In this document: positions 40,543-49,804 of the stretch, piece after piece
Layout of the letters: each line of letters begins with the position of its first letter
How positions within the stretch are numbered: position 1 is the first letter of the stretch
Source of the DNA: Piscirickettsiaceae bacterium
GTDB lineage: Bacteria; Pseudomonadota; Gammaproteobacteria; Nitrosococcales; Methylophagaceae
Length of the DNA: 64,000 bases
Reading direction: 5' to 3'
Assembly: GCA_013215805.1 (NCBI GenBank)
Contig: JABSQM010000005.1
Span: forward strand, 248,001-312,000
The notes under the pieces: generated by a model
Told to the model about the DNA's origin: nothing
What the model saw: only the letters and a program-made list of their open reading frames with translations
The model's database searches: none
Translations under genes and position numbers: made by a program

Positions 40543-41046
40543 CTATGGAGAAATTGTTATTCTTTTGGTCACTAGAAAAGCTTGTTCTCCTAATCTAGCC
40601 TCCGCTATCAAATCCCAAATGCCTGGCAACTTGAAACTAAACGATGCTCTATAAACTCCTATTCTTTCCTTGGTCATCTCTACAGAAAAATCATCCTTAG
40701 AATTTGATGGTCTATATGCATGAATGGTAACTAAGTCTAAATCTAAGCCTGCAGAATTTCTTCCGTGCAACAAGACTTCATATATTTGGGCACGATGAAC
40801 ACGAGCCATTGACGGAGTCATGATTGTTCCCGACCAACCTAGTTCTTGTTCTTCATTAATTTGTTTTTGAGTTTGCTCATATGTTTCTCCACGCTCATAA
40901 AAATCTTTTACCACTAAATTAGGTGGCAATGAAAATGCTAAATAAATAAAAATACCATTCGCTGTTAAAAATATCGCTAAAAATAATAGCAATCCTAATA
41001 CCCACGGATTTTTCAATGCTTCTGAGTTGCCTTGTGAAATATTCAT
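40543..41046 (-). CDS. ccoH: cbb3 oxidase assembly protein CcoH (FixH)
   Basis: A 167-residue protein with one N-terminal membrane helix (about 15-38, LGLLLFLAIFLTANGIFIYL) and a periplasmic FixH domain (PPNLVVKDFYERGETYEQ, then WDLIAEARLGEQAFLVTKRI). FixH/CcoH interacts with CcoN and helps insert subunits and copper. ccoG normally lies between ccoP and ccoH, but here a 330-bp gap and a tiny ORF separate them. Confidence 0.92.
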   Translation of the reverse strand: MNISQGNSEALKNPWVLGLLLFLAIFLTANGIFIYLAFSLPPNLVVKDFYERGETYEQTQKQINEEQELGWSGTIMTPSMARVHRAQIYEVLLHGRNSAGLDLDLVTIHAYRPSNSKDDFSVEMTKERIGVYRASFSFKLPGIWDLIAEARLGEQAFLVTKRITISP

Positions 41047-41331
41047 ATTTCATTAACCATAAATTTAGTACCCATAAACTCGCTATCTATACAGCAATAA
41101 CGAATTAAATAGGTATTGTCCATCGGATATTTAGTCTCATTCAACAAAGTATTGGATATCAAAAGCGATAGAGGGAAACTTCATCGAGTATAGTTTAGAA
41201 CTTTGGTATATTTATGCTAAGAAGAATCGTTAGCCTGTCGTCATTTGCGACATTAATTATAGAACCAACTTAATGCCTATCAAGGATAGTAATTATATTA
41301 TTTCTTGATATCAATATATCAAATAATTAAA
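41047..41331. other. Gap between ccoH and the ccoNOQP operon, where ccoG is expected
   Basis: Non-coding stretch between the ccoH start and the terminator hairpin. I looked for the polyferredoxin motifs (CxxCxxCxxxC) of CcoG on the reverse strand and saw none. The promoter for ccoHIS must be here but no convincing -35/-10 pair stands out. An imperfect TTGAT/ATCAA arrangement near 41306 lacks the FNR spacing. Confidence 0.45.
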
Positions 41332-41351
41332 AGCCGACATAAATGTCGGCT
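41332..41351 (-). terminator. Rho-independent terminator of the ccoNOQP operon
   Basis: AGCCGACA and TGTCGGCT form an 8-bp perfect stem around TAAA. On the reverse strand the stem is followed by TTTTAATTATTT. It sits 25 bp downstream of the small CcoM-like ORF and so ends the ccoN-O-Q-P-ORF transcript. The clearest intrinsic terminator in the window. Confidence 0.85.
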
Positions 41352-41376
41352 GTTTAGTTAATCGAAGTCCACTAAA

Positions 41377-41496
41377 TCAATCATCATCAGACTTCTTAGA
41401 CATATTTTTGATAATATTATAACCAAGAAATGCCCCAATAACAATTGTAATAACCACGCTTGCAATAGTAAAAATTACAACTATATCAATTTGCAT
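41377..41496 (-). CDS. Small single-span membrane protein, candidate cbb3 subunit CcoM
   Basis: A 39-codon ORF (MQIDIVVIFTIASVVITIVI then GAFLGYNIIKNMSKKSDDD) with AGGAG 8 nt before the ATG at 41496. It consists of one membrane helix (about 4-26) and a short basic, then acidic tail. It is the last gene of the ccoNOQP operon, 62 bp after ccoP and just before a strong terminator. Size and topology match CcoM, the 36-37 residue subunit seen in the Pseudomonas stutzeri cbb3 structure, including a glycine-aromatic turn before a lysine-rich end. Homology cannot be shown by eye for such a short protein; operon position, ribosome site and terminator make it a real gene. Confidence 0.68.
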   Translation of the reverse strand: MQIDIVVIFTIASVVITIVIGAFLGYNIIKNMSKKSDDD

Positions 41497-41558
41497 ATTT
41501 ATAACTCCTAGCCAGACCACTAATCAGCTACAAAAAGCTGAAAATAGTTCAATAATTA

Positions 41559-42515
41559 TTATTGGCCACCACCAAATTGGTGAACATAAACAGCTAATTT
41601 CTTAATTTCCGTCTCTGTTAACCGCTCGGCCTCATCTCCTTCTAACTCATCACTCCAGTCAATATCATTAGGATCCTCGCCTTCTTCAATGGCATATGCT
41701 TTGGCTTCCATCATAACTGCAAGCTTTTCGCTCCACTGAGGCATGACCGCAACACGTGTCTGAGAATCATTTGTAGAATTGACACCATGAAGAATAGTAT
41801 ATCTAATCTCATCTTCAGAGCCTGCAAAACGCCAAACTCTATCTGCTAAGTTGGCAGACCCCACTAATTTAATGCCTGTTGCGTCGGAACCATGACAAGC
41901 GACACAACCTTTGGTGTTATATAAATTCATCCCAGACTCATTAGAAACACCATTTGAGGTATCAATAACGAATTGTACTAGCTGATCAACTTCCTCATCA
42001 TTTAACATCGCAGCATGTGCTGGCATCATACCCATACGACCATTAGCAATGCTCATCATAATCTCATTAATAGCCCCCCCATACAACCAATCATCATCGG
42101 CCAATATGGGATAACCAGAACCCGCGGTGGGATTACCGCCCGTTCCATGACAGGCGGCGCAATTATCACCAAAAAGCACCTTGCTAGAACCTGTAACATA
42201 GTTAAGCATATCTTGATCAGCCAAAATTTCCTCCGCTGACATTACCATCAACTTATCTTCAAAAGGTGCTCGCTTTAACTCAACCTTCGCTAACTCTTCT
42301 TTGTACTTTGTAATTTGAGTCCAGCCCCGCAAACCCTCTGTACTGCCATTGACTAATGGTAGAGATGGAAACAAAATATAATATACAATAGTGAATAAGC
42401 CACTTAAATATAGAGCATTTAACCACCAACGTGGGCAAGGGTTATCAAACTCCTTGATACCATCCCACTCATGCCCCGTATCTAATACCTGATTAGAATT
42501 GTTTTTATCTGCCAT
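41559..42515 (-). CDS. ccoP: cbb3-type cytochrome c oxidase subunit III (CcoP, diheme)
   Basis: Membrane-anchored diheme cytochrome c that passes electrons to CcoO. The 318 residues have an N-terminal helix (about 31-52, WWLNALYLSGLFTIVYYIL), then two c-type domains with heme sites CAACH (near 139) and CVACH (near 208) and Met ligands such as MMPAHAAML. The CcoP N-terminus (HEWDGIKEFDNPCPRWW) is diagnostic. The gene contains a run of seven C at 42074-42080, a potential slippage site. It overlaps ccoQ by 11 nt. Confidence 0.96.
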   Translation of the reverse strand: MADKNNSNQVLDTGHEWDGIKEFDNPCPRWWLNALYLSGLFTIVYYILFPSLPLVNGSTEGLRGWTQITKYKEELAKVELKRAPFEDKLMVMSAEEILADQDMLNYVTGSSKVLFGDNCAACHGTGGNPTAGSGYPILADDDWLYGGAINEIMMSIANGRMGMMPAHAAMLNDEEVDQLVQFVIDTSNGVSNESGMNLYNTKGCVACHGSDATGIKLVGSANLADRVWRFAGSEDEIRYTILHGVNSTNDSQTRVAVMPQWSEKLAVMMEAKAYAIEEGEDPNDIDWSDELEGDEAERLTETEIKKLAVYVHQFGGGQ

Positions 42516-42717
42516 CTTCTATCTCCACATTTTTCTTGTCGTCATTCAAAGGCATGTTGCGATGTGATTCAAAACTTTCCTTATTTTTAGGATGCAATAC
42601 CCAAGAATAAAGTACAACCATTAACATAAAGATGACAACTGTCATCACCATCCCTAACCAATCGGTTCCAGTCATTGCACTCCAGTCTGTATGAAAATAC
42701 TCCTGAATTCTAGTCAC
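42505..42717 (-). CDS. ccoQ: cbb3-type oxidase small subunit CcoQ
   Basis: A 70-residue single-helix protein that stabilises the oxidase. The membrane helix is about 21-42 ([20 protein letters not shown]), followed by the typical [11 protein letters not shown]. It overlaps ccoO by 8 nt and ccoP by 11 nt, so the four subunits are translationally coupled. Confidence 0.9.
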   Translation of the reverse strand: MTRIQEYFHTDWSAMTGTDWLGMVMTVVIFMLMVVLYSWVLHPKNKESFESHRNMPLNDDKKNVEIEDGR

Positions 42718-43390
42718 GGTAGTCTCTTCCCGGTTCGAATTTAATCATGGTGCCTAATACCTGAAGAAAAGAAACTACAGCCTGCATCTCTGTCTGTCCC
42801 TCAACGGATTTTGCAGCTAAATTAATATCTTCATCTGAATATGGAACACCTAAAACCCTCATGGCTCTTAACCGTGTCTCCATACCTGCTCCATCAATCG
42901 TAGCCTTATCTAGCCATGGATATCTTGGCATCACTGACTCAGGAACAACACTGCGTGGATCACGTAAATGTTGAATATGCCAAGCATCGGAATACTTGCC
43001 CCCCAAGCGAGCAAGATCGGGCCCAGTGCGCTTAGAGCCCCACAAAAATGGATGATCATATTTTGATTCAACGGCTAGGGAATAATGTCCATAGCGATCC
43101 TTCTCATCCCTAAAAGGACGGATCATCTGTGAGTGGCACAAAAAACAACCCTCACGTTGATATATATCACGTCCAGCCAGCTCTAAAGCTGTATATGGAC
43201 GCACACCGGATAACTCTTCATATTCCGGATGATTAACATCCTCAAAGGTTGAATCTAAATAAAATAGAGGTACAATTTCGACAATTCCGCCTACTGACAC
43301 GACTATTGCTGTCGTGAGCACCAAAGCCCAAATATTTTTCTCCAGCTTTTCCTGAAAGGATATTGGTTTATTAGAATCATTATTAGACAT
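42710..43390 (-). CDS. ccoO: cbb3-type oxidase monoheme subunit II (CcoO)
   Basis: Membrane-anchored monoheme cytochrome c. The 226 residues show one N-terminal helix (about 17-42), [19 protein letters not shown], the heme site [12 protein letters not shown] (near 78-89) and the C-terminal block [11 protein letters not shown]. Located 11 nt after ccoN. Length is slightly above the usual 200-210. Confidence 0.96.
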   Translation of the reverse strand: MSNNDSNKPISFQEKLEKNIWALVLTTAIVVSVGGIVEIVPLFYLDSTFEDVNHPEYEELSGVRPYTALELAGRDIYQREGCFLCHSQMIRPFRDEKDRYGHYSLAVESKYDHPFLWGSKRTGPDLARLGGKYSDAWHIQHLRDPRSVVPESVMPRYPWLDKATIDGAGMETRLRAMRVLGVPYSDEDINLAAKSVEGQTEMQAVVSFLQVLGTMIKFEPGRDYRD

Positions 43391-43401
43391 TCTAGTTTTC
43401 C

Positions 43402-44832
43402 TTAAATATTAGCTGCAATAGCTATCTTTTCGGATGCAGATTTATCAGCCATAGATTTGCGAAGAGTCGCAGTAATATTAAATAGCATCACACATGCCCC
43501 CAAAAAGAAGGTGAGCCCGCCCATAGCTCGCATTGCATAATAAGGATGCATTTGCTCAACCGATTCAACGAAAGTATAGGCCAAATTGCCATAATCATCG
43601 TAAGCACGCCACATTAAACCTTGCATAATACCAGATACCCACATCGCTGTAATATAAGTAGCTGTACCGATTGTTGCCATCCAAAAATGTAAGTTAACTA
43701 ATTTAATGGAATAGATAGTGGTACCCCACAGACGCTCTACCATGTGATAGATTGCACCAATAGAAACCATGGCTACCCAACCCAACGCACCCGCATGAAC
43801 ATGACCAATAGTCCAATCAGTATAATGAGATAAAGCATTTACCGTCCTTGCAGCCATAACTGGACCTTCAAACGTGGACATCGCATAGAATGCTAGAGAG
43901 ACAATCAGAAATCGCAAAATATAATCAGTACGCAATTTATCCCAAGCACCACTCAAAGTGAACATCCCATTGATCACGCCTCCCCATGATGGAATAATCA
44001 TTGATAATGAAATACCAGCTGCAAGTGTTCCGGTCCAATCTGGTAATGCCGTGTAGTGCAAATGATGTCCCCCTAACCAAACATAGCCAAAAGTTAGCGC
44101 CCAAAAATGAATAACTGATAAGCGATATGAATACATGGGACGATTTGCTTGTTTGGGGACGAAATAATACATTATACCTAAAAAACCAGCAGTTAAGTAA
44201 AATCCTACTGAATTATGACCCCACCACCACTGAATCATTGCATCTTGTACACCAGCAAAAATTGAATATGATTTCCACAAACTCACGGGAATGACGAGGC
44301 TATTAACCACATGTAAAAAAGTAACCATAATCATCATTGCAAGGAAAAACCAGTTCGCTACATAGATGTGTGACACCTTACGAATAGACAAGGTCATAAT
44401 GAAATTAAAGGTATAAGCTATCCACACGGCTGCAATCAGGATATCAAGAGGCCATTCTAGCTCCGCATACTCTTTGGACTGAGTCAATCCTAAGGGTAAG
44501 GTACATATGGCACCTATGATGACCAAATTCCAACCCCAAAAGGTGAACCAAGCCATCTTGTCACTCCACAAACGTACTCCAGAAGTACGTTGCACAATAT
44601 AATATGCCGTAGCCATCAACGTAGATCCACCAAAGGCAAAAAGAACCATATTTGTATGTAAAGGACGTAAACGACCAAAACTAATATAAGGATTATCAAA
44701 ATTTAGAACTGGCCATGCCAGCTCCGAAGCTATCCATACGCCAAGTCCAGTTCCCACGACTAAATAGACAGCTGCCATATAGACAAACCACCTAACTATT
44801 TCAAAATTATATTGCTGCTGTTCCGCTTGCAT
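43402..44832 (-). CDS. ccoN: cbb3-type cytochrome c oxidase catalytic subunit I (CcoN)
   Basis: Proton-pumping heme-copper oxidase subunit that reduces oxygen with very high affinity. The 476 residues have twelve membrane helices, the low-spin heme histidine in [10 protein letters not shown], CuB ligands in [10 protein letters not shown] and [13 protein letters not shown], and heme ligands in [15 protein letters not shown] start at ATG 44832 (MQAEQQQY), preceded by AAGGTG at normal spacing; a TTG at 44853 extends the frame by seven residues. First gene of ccoNOQP. With no other terminal oxidase visible, microaerobic respiration is implied. Confidence 0.97.
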   Translation of the reverse strand: MQAEQQQYNFEIVRWFVYMAAVYLVVGTGLGVWIASELAWPVLNFDNPYISFGRLRPLHTNMVLFAFGGSTLMATAYYIVQRTSGVRLWSDKMAWFTFWGWNLVIIGAICTLPLGLTQSKEYAELEWPLDILIAAVWIAYTFNFIMTLSIRKVSHIYVANWFFLAMMIMVTFLHVVNSLVIPVSLWKSYSIFAGVQDAMIQWWWGHNSVGFYLTAGFLGIMYYFVPKQANRPMYSYRLSVIHFWALTFGYVWLGGHHLHYTALPDWTGTLAAGISLSMIIPSWGGVINGMFTLSGAWDKLRTDYILRFLIVSLAFYAMSTFEGPVMAARTVNALSHYTDWTIGHVHAGALGWVAMVSIGAIYHMVERLWGTTIYSIKLVNLHFWMATIGTATYITAMWVSGIMQGLMWRAYDDYGNLAYTFVESVEQMHPYYAMRAMGGLTFFLGACVMLFNITATLRKSMADKSASEKIAIAANI

Positions 44833-44853
44833 AGCGATCACACCTTCTGTCAA

Positions 44854-45206
44854 CGAAAAATACTTAGCATTCAGACTAAACTTGGAGAATGCCCCATCTT
44901 AATTACGCTTGAATAGCGTACCAACCTGAATTATACAGTAAATAATTTTTAAGCACTTTAGATAAAAATATTAGATTTATAGATCAAAAATTATAAATAA
45001 TATCGATATTTATTGAAAATATATACTCTTCATGAAATTAGATATCCAAATTCCTTCGCATATACTTATAACTTATGTGGCCTATAATAATAGTCAGAAT
45101 AACTCAACATAAATTTTATAATAACATAGCATAGCATAGCTTTAAATACACGTCTTACCAATATTATGTTATTATCATCGAATAAATTTTTAATATTCTG
45201 ATAGAA
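44854..45206. other. Upstream region of ccoN
   Basis: 353 bp that must hold the ccoNOQP promoter and the 3' end of the upstream unit. A perfect TATAAT lies on the reverse strand near 44932-44937 without a good -35. A small hairpin (TACGCT/AGCGTA, near 44904-44920) lies in the leader, and CATAG is repeated three times near 45127-45141. No canonical FNR box (TTGAT-N4-ATCAA) was seen. Confidence 0.45.
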
Positions 45207-45596
45207 CTATAAAAAATTTACTATTAATGCAACAAGTCTACCTTCAGTTACCAATAAATTATAGGTTCTACATGCAGATCCCAATACCATATATTCAATC
45301 CCCATAGCACCAGAACTTAGTGCAAACTCTAATTTAGGAAGAATAGGTCTATCTGAAAATCTAGTTTCAAATATCAAGATCTCAACCCCTAGACTTTTCA
45401 ATATAAAGAGATTGCCATCATCAAAATTTCGACCTGAGCCAGTTAACTTATCAAAGATAATTCTACATGGACTTAAAATAAAATTTGTTATTAATTCAAA
45501 TGATTCCAAGTTATCATTCAATTTGACGACGATAAAATCGGAGCTATATGTTTGTATGTAATTTCTATTAGATACGGTTTCCAGGCTAAATTTCAT
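45207..45596 (-). CDS. Mth938-like domain protein (DUF498/NDUFAF3-like)
   Basis: A 129-residue protein whose C-terminus IEYMVLGSACRTYNLLVTEG is the family's conserved block (usually M-T-x-A-A-C-R-T-Y-N-x-L). The domain starts near residue 16 (TYSSDFIVVKLN). Bacterial functions are unknown; the mitochondrial relative NDUFAF3 assists complex I assembly. It follows ihfB closely and is separated from the ccoN start by 350 bp, so it is likely the last gene of the aroA-rpsA-ihfB cluster rather than part of the oxidase operon. Confidence 0.82.
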   Translation of the reverse strand: MKFSLETVSNRNYIQTYSSDFIVVKLNDNLESFELITNFILSPCRIIFDKLTGSGRNFDDGNLFILKSLGVEILIFETRFSDRPILPKLEFALSSGAMGIEYMVLGSACRTYNLLVTEGRLVALIVNFL

Positions 45597-45620
45597 AAGA
45601 TAAGCTCAATCATAGTGCAT

Positions 45621-45917
45621 TTATTTCAATAATCTGGCTGCATGATTAACACGATCACGCAGCCCCTTACCCGGCTTAAAGTAAGGTACAAATTTTTCAT
45701 CTAAATGCACTGATTCACCACTCTTGGGATTACGTCCAACTCGTGGTGGACGATGATGTAAAGTAAAGCTTCCAAAATCACGAATTTCAATACGCATTCC
45801 AATGGACAGACTTTCACTTATTTGCTTAATAATTTGCCTAACTGCAAGTTCAACATCTCTATCATTTAACAAAGGTTGTTTTGCAGACAATATTTCAATT
45901 AAATTCGATTTTGTCAT
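45621..45917 (-). CDS. ihfB: Integration host factor beta subunit
   Basis: Sequence-preferring DNA-bending protein that forms a heterodimer with IhfA. The 98 residues start MTKSNLIE and contain the beta-arm signature [22 protein letters not shown], with the IhfB-type C-terminus [14 protein letters not shown] choose ATG 45917 by homology, although AAGGA lies very close; an upstream ATG at 45935 adds six residues. Position after rpsA is conserved. Confidence 0.95.
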   Translation of the reverse strand: MTKSNLIEILSAKQPLLNDRDVELAVRQIIKQISESLSIGMRIEIRDFGSFTLHHRPPRVGRNPKSGESVHLDEKFVPYFKPGKGLRDRVNHAARLLK

Positions 45918-46007
45918 ATCCTTAAAAGCCCCCATTCATAGATTTCACTTATGGTAAAACCTCCATAAAAATATGTTAGATATTATTATACATTTAATTG
46001 CTGCTCT

Positions 46008-47681
46008 TTAACTACCTTGCTGATCCATTTGCTCTTTCAATAAGTCACCCAATGTTGTTCTATTGCTTGAAATATTTGAATACTCTTTCAACGCTTCAGA
46101 TTCCTCTTGGTCATCCTTAGCTTTAATTGATAAACTCAAGCTGCGATCCTTGCGAGACATACCTGTGAACTTAGCCTCCACTTTTTCACCTACTGATAAT
46201 ACCTTACTTGCATCCTCAATACGCTTACGTGATATATCAGCAACACGAATATAGCCATCCACACCTTCAGCTAATTTAACAATAGCACCACGAACATCAA
46301 CCTCAGTCACTATTCCAGTAACGATAGCTCCACGAGGGTGCTTGACTAAATATGATGACAATGGGTCATCCTGTAATTGCTTGATACCCAAAGAGATGCG
46401 CTCACGTTCAGGATCAATAGCCAATACCACAGCCTCCAATTCATATCCTTTTTTATAATTACGAATCAACTCTTCATTATCTTCTTCCCATGAAAGATCA
46501 GATAGGTGGATAAGTCCATCTATACCGCCATCAAGACCGATAAATACCCCAAAATCAGTGATAGATTTAATTACACCAGATACCTTATCACCCTTATTAT
46601 GAGTCATTGAGAATTCTTCCCAAGGATTAGCTGTACATTGCTTGATGCCTAATGAAATACGACGGCGTTCAGCATCAATATCCAAAACCATCACCTCAAC
46701 TTCATCACCTAATTGAAGTATTTTGGATGGGTGTGCATTTTTGTTAGTCCAATCCATTTCGGACATGTGAACTAAACCTTCAACACCGTCTTCAATTTCA
46801 ACGAAACAGCCATAGTCAGCGATATTAGTCACTTTACCTTGAAGACGACTACTATTCGGATAACGGCGTGCAATATCCTTCCAAGGATCATCTCCCATTT
46901 GCTTTAACCCTAGTGATACACGTTTGCGCTCCTTATCAAATTTAAGAATTTGAACCAATATTTCATCGCCAATAGTAACAATCTCTGATGGGTGTTTAAC
47001 CCGTTTCCATGCCATATCGGTTATATGAAGAAGACCATCGATACCACCAAGGTCAACGAACGCACCATAATCAGTAAGATTTTTGACAATACCTTTAACA
47101 GTCTTGCTCTCCTCTAATGTTTCCAATAATGCTTCACGCTCGACACTATTTTCTGCCTCCATAATAGCTCGACGAGAAACTACAATATTGTTACGCGGAC
47201 GATCAAGCTTAATTAATTTTAACTCTAATTTCTTACCTTCCAAGTGAGATGTATCACGAATCGGTCTTACATCCACTAAAGAGCCTGGTAAAAAAGCGCG
47301 AATATTCTCCAATTCAACGGTGAAGCCACCTTTGACCTTACCTGATATAGTACCAAGAACTATTTCATCAGCTTCGAATGCATGTTCCAATGTGGTCCAT
47401 GCTTCAGCAGCCTTGGCTTTCTCGCGTGATAGCTGAGTTGCACCAAAGCCATCTTCTAGTTTCTCCAGTGATACATCTACCAAATCACCTACTTTAACAG
47501 TGATCTTACCCTTTTCATTATGAAATTCAACTACTGGAATCGCACCTTCCGATTTGAGACCAGCATTAACCATAATCACATCAGAACTTATATCTACTAC
47601 AGTTCCAATTATAATTTTTCCAGGTTGCATCGGTGTTAAAGTCAGACTCTCTTCAAAGAGTTCAGCAAAGCTTTCACTCAT
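46008..47681 (-). CDS. rpsA: 30S ribosomal protein S1
   Basis: Large mRNA-binding protein of the 30S subunit. The 557 residues (same as E. coli) contain six S1 domains, with domains 3-6 recognisable by repeats such as [20 protein letters not shown] and [20 protein letters not shown]. The first two bind the ribosome and the others bind mRNA. Lies between cmk and ihfB as usual; an upstream leader with two hairpins probably controls its translation. Confidence 0.97.
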   Translation of the reverse strand: MSESFAELFEESLTLTPMQPGKIIIGTVVDISSDVIMVNAGLKSEGAIPVVEFHNEKGKITVKVGDLVDVSLEKLEDGFGATQLSREKAKAAEAWTTLEHAFEADEIVLGTISGKVKGGFTVELENIRAFLPGSLVDVRPIRDTSHLEGKKLELKLIKLDRPRNNIVVSRRAIMEAENSVEREALLETLEESKTVKGIVKNLTDYGAFVDLGGIDGLLHITDMAWKRVKHPSEIVTIGDEILVQILKFDKERKRVSLGLKQMGDDPWKDIARRYPNSSRLQGKVTNIADYGCFVEIEDGVEGLVHMSEMDWTNKNAHPSKILQLGDEVEVMVLDIDAERRRISLGIKQCTANPWEEFSMTHNKGDKVSGVIKSITDFGVFIGLDGGIDGLIHLSDLSWEEDNEELIRNYKKGYELEAVVLAIDPERERISLGIKQLQDDPLSSYLVKHPRGAIVTGIVTEVDVRGAIVKLAEGVDGYIRVADISRKRIEDASKVLSVGEKVEAKFTGMSRKDRSLSLSIKAKDDQEESEALKEYSNISSNRTTLGDLLKEQMDQQGS

Positions 47682-47695
47682 TATTAATTACCCTT

Positions 47696-47746
47696 GACTC
47701 TGTGCTAAAATTACAGAATCGCCCAAAATATCTGCCCGAAGGCGGA
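47696..47746 (-). promoter_or_regulatory. Structured rpsA leader, possible S1 autoregulatory element or cmk terminator
   Basis: On the reverse strand, TCCGCC-TTCG-GGCAGA (47746-47731) forms a stem with one C-A mismatch capped by a UUCG tetraloop, and GATTCTGT/ACAGAGTC (47720-47713 with 47703-47696) forms an 8-bp stem with a 9-nt loop. They lie just before the rpsA start, whose ribosome site is weak. In gammaproteobacteria the rpsA leader folds in hairpins and is repressed by S1; this looks comparable. The first stem, followed by TATTTT, might instead end cmk transcription. Confidence 0.5.
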
Positions 47747-47790
47747 AACTCCAATAAAATTCATCACCCCAAATACAGCATAATGAACAC

Positions 47791-48459
47791 CTACATACCA
47801 GAACAATATGCTCTAATACGCTCAAAAACAGCATCAACTCCCATATCAGTGGAATCGATAATCAACGCATCAATCGCTGATTGTAACGGTGCTACAATAC
47901 GTTTACTATCTCTAATATCTCGCTCAAAAATTTTTGCAGCAATCTCCAAAAGATTACTCTTGATCCCTTTCTTCATAAACTGCATATATCTTCTTTGCGC
48001 ACGTTTTTTTACACTCGCTGTAAGAAAAACTTTATAGGTAGCATATGGAAATACAACTGTACCCATATCTCTGCCATCGGTCACCAAACCCGGCAACCGA
48101 TAATAATTCTGCTGTCGCCTCAATAATGCAGCACGAACAGTATGATGAACAGCCACCTCAGAAGCTGCGTTACCAGTATATTCAGATCTAATCAAAGTAC
48201 TAACGTCCTTACCCTCTAACAAAACAACTAACTGATTGTCAAGAAAAGAAAATACTATATCTAATTCGGCAGCCAAACCAGATAAGGCCTGCGCATCATT
48301 AAGTTCAATTTTATGTGATATAGCTGCTTGTGCCAAAGCTCGATAAATACAGCCACTATCTAAATAATGCCAACCTAAATACTTAGCCATCAATTGAGCA
48401 ATCGTGCCTTTTCCAGAGCCGCTAGGTCCATCGATTGTTAATAATAAAGCATCAGCCAT
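47791..48459 (-). CDS. cmk: Cytidylate kinase
   Basis: Phosphorylates CMP and dCMP with ATP. The 222 residues have the P-loop IDGPSGSGKGT (9-19), LDSGCIYRALA and the CMP-binding TDGRDMGTVVFP. It overlaps aroA by 8 nt in the conserved aroA-cmk-rpsA order. Confidence 0.96.
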   Translation of the reverse strand: MADALLLTIDGPSGSGKGTIAQLMAKYLGWHYLDSGCIYRALAQAAISHKIELNDAQALSGLAAELDIVFSFLDNQLVVLLEGKDVSTLIRSEYTGNAASEVAVHHTVRAALLRRQQNYYRLPGLVTDGRDMGTVVFPYATYKVFLTASVKKRAQRRYMQFMKKGIKSNLLEIAAKIFERDIRDSKRIVAPLQSAIDALIIDSTDMGVDAVFERIRAYCSGM

Positions 48460-49795
48460 CTATTTCATGGATATCTAAACCAACCTTACTTGCCATACTA
48501 ACAAAATTAGGAAATGAAGTTGAAACATTAGCACAATTATTTACCCTAATAATGCCACGTGACCGTAACCCCGCTATCGCAAATGACATAGCAATACGAT
48601 GATCTCCGTAACTTTCTACTTCACCGCAGCCAATTGAGCCTCCATAAATTACAACCCCACTGGGTATTGGCAATACGTCAATGTCTAATATATTAAGACC
48701 CTCAACCATTGCTTGTATACGATCACTTTCCTTAACGCGCAATTCTCCCGCACCCGTTAATACAGTTCTCCCATTAGCACAGGCCGCCGCTATAAATATG
48801 GCAGGGAACTCATCGATAGCTGATGGCACCTGATCTTCAGGGATGTCTATACCTTTTAATGATGCATATCTTACTCTGATATCCGCAACTAGCTCCTCGC
48901 CAATTAAAAGCTCATTGAACAACAAAATATTTGCGCCCATTAATCGAAGAATATTAATCACGCCTGTACGTCTCGGATTAATACCTACATGTTGCAAGGT
49001 GATGTCCGAACCCTCTGCTATTGCTGCTCCCACTATGAAGAATGTCGCCGATGAAATATCAGCCGGTATATCTATATTTGCTGATACCAATCCTCCCCCA
49101 CCTTCGATCGAAACCATATTGCCATTGATATGAACATTATATCCCATACTTTGAAGCATAAGTTCAGTATGATCACGCGTAGGTGTGGGTTCGATAATAG
49201 TTGTTATACCCTTTGCGTATATTCCTGCCAGTAATATACAAGACTTTACTTGAGCGCTGGCTACAGGCAATGTATAACTGATACCAGTAAGTCTATTTCC
49301 AAAATTAAGTTTTAACGGTGGACAGCCCCCGCTACTATCAATCGATGCCCCCATATTAACTAATGGCTCGATTATTCTGCCCATAGGACGGCGAGATAAA
49401 GATAGATCTCCAATTAGAACACTTTCAAAATTATGACCTACAAGTAAGCCACTTAATAGACGAATTGCTGTACCAGAATTCCCTAAATAAATATATTGAC
49501 CTGTACATTTAAAACCATTTATACCCACACCATGGACACTTACTTTACCATCAATTGGTCCTTCGATTTTAACACCTAGAGATCTAAATGCCGCCAAGGT
49601 AAATAATGTATCTTCACATTCCAGAAAACCACTAACATTTGTAATGCCCTCAGCTATTGATCCTAATATAATTGAACGATGTGAAATAGATTTATCGCCA
49701 GATACAAGTAATTGGCCAAATAATTTTCCACCAGGATTAACAATATATGTTTTATCAGAATCCTTATTCAATCTTACAACCCACACCCTGATCAA
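48452..49795 (-). CDS. aroA: 3-phosphoshikimate 1-carboxyvinyltransferase (EPSP synthase)
   Basis: Joins shikimate-3-phosphate and PEP in the sixth step of the shikimate pathway. The 447 residues include SGDKSISHRS (near 32-41, where most relatives have PGDKSISHR), LGNSGTAIRLLSG, KESDRI and YGDHRIAMSF. Two inverted domains of this fold are complete. The true start may be a few residues downstream of ATG 49795. Located 9 nt after tyrA. Confidence 0.96.
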   Translation of the reverse strand: MIRVWVVRLNKDSDKTYIVNPGGKLFGQLLVSGDKSISHRSIILGSIAEGITNVSGFLECEDTLFTLAAFRSLGVKIEGPIDGKVSVHGVGINGFKCTGQYIYLGNSGTAIRLLSGLLVGHNFESVLIGDLSLSRRPMGRIIEPLVNMGASIDSSGGCPPLKLNFGNRLTGISYTLPVASAQVKSCILLAGIYAKGITTIIEPTPTRDHTELMLQSMGYNVHINGNMVSIEGGGGLVSANIDIPADISSATFFIVGAAIAEGSDITLQHVGINPRRTGVINILRLMGANILLFNELLIGEELVADIRVRYASLKGIDIPEDQVPSAIDEFPAIFIAAACANGRTVLTGAGELRVKESDRIQAMVEGLNILDIDVLPIPSGVVIYGGSIGCGEVESYGDHRIAMSFAIAGLRSRGIIRVNNCANVSTSFPNFVSMASKVGLDIHEIDG

Positions 49796-49804
49796 GCTGC
49801 ATCA

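Noticed and set aside
44940-45010. Possible FNR/ANR site upstream of ccoN
   Set aside because: Only one half-site (ATCAA) is present; the opposite half-site at the required N4 spacing does not match.
45127-45141. Triple CATAG direct repeat
   Set aside because: Three short copies are within expectation for low-complexity AT-rich DNA; no function suggested.
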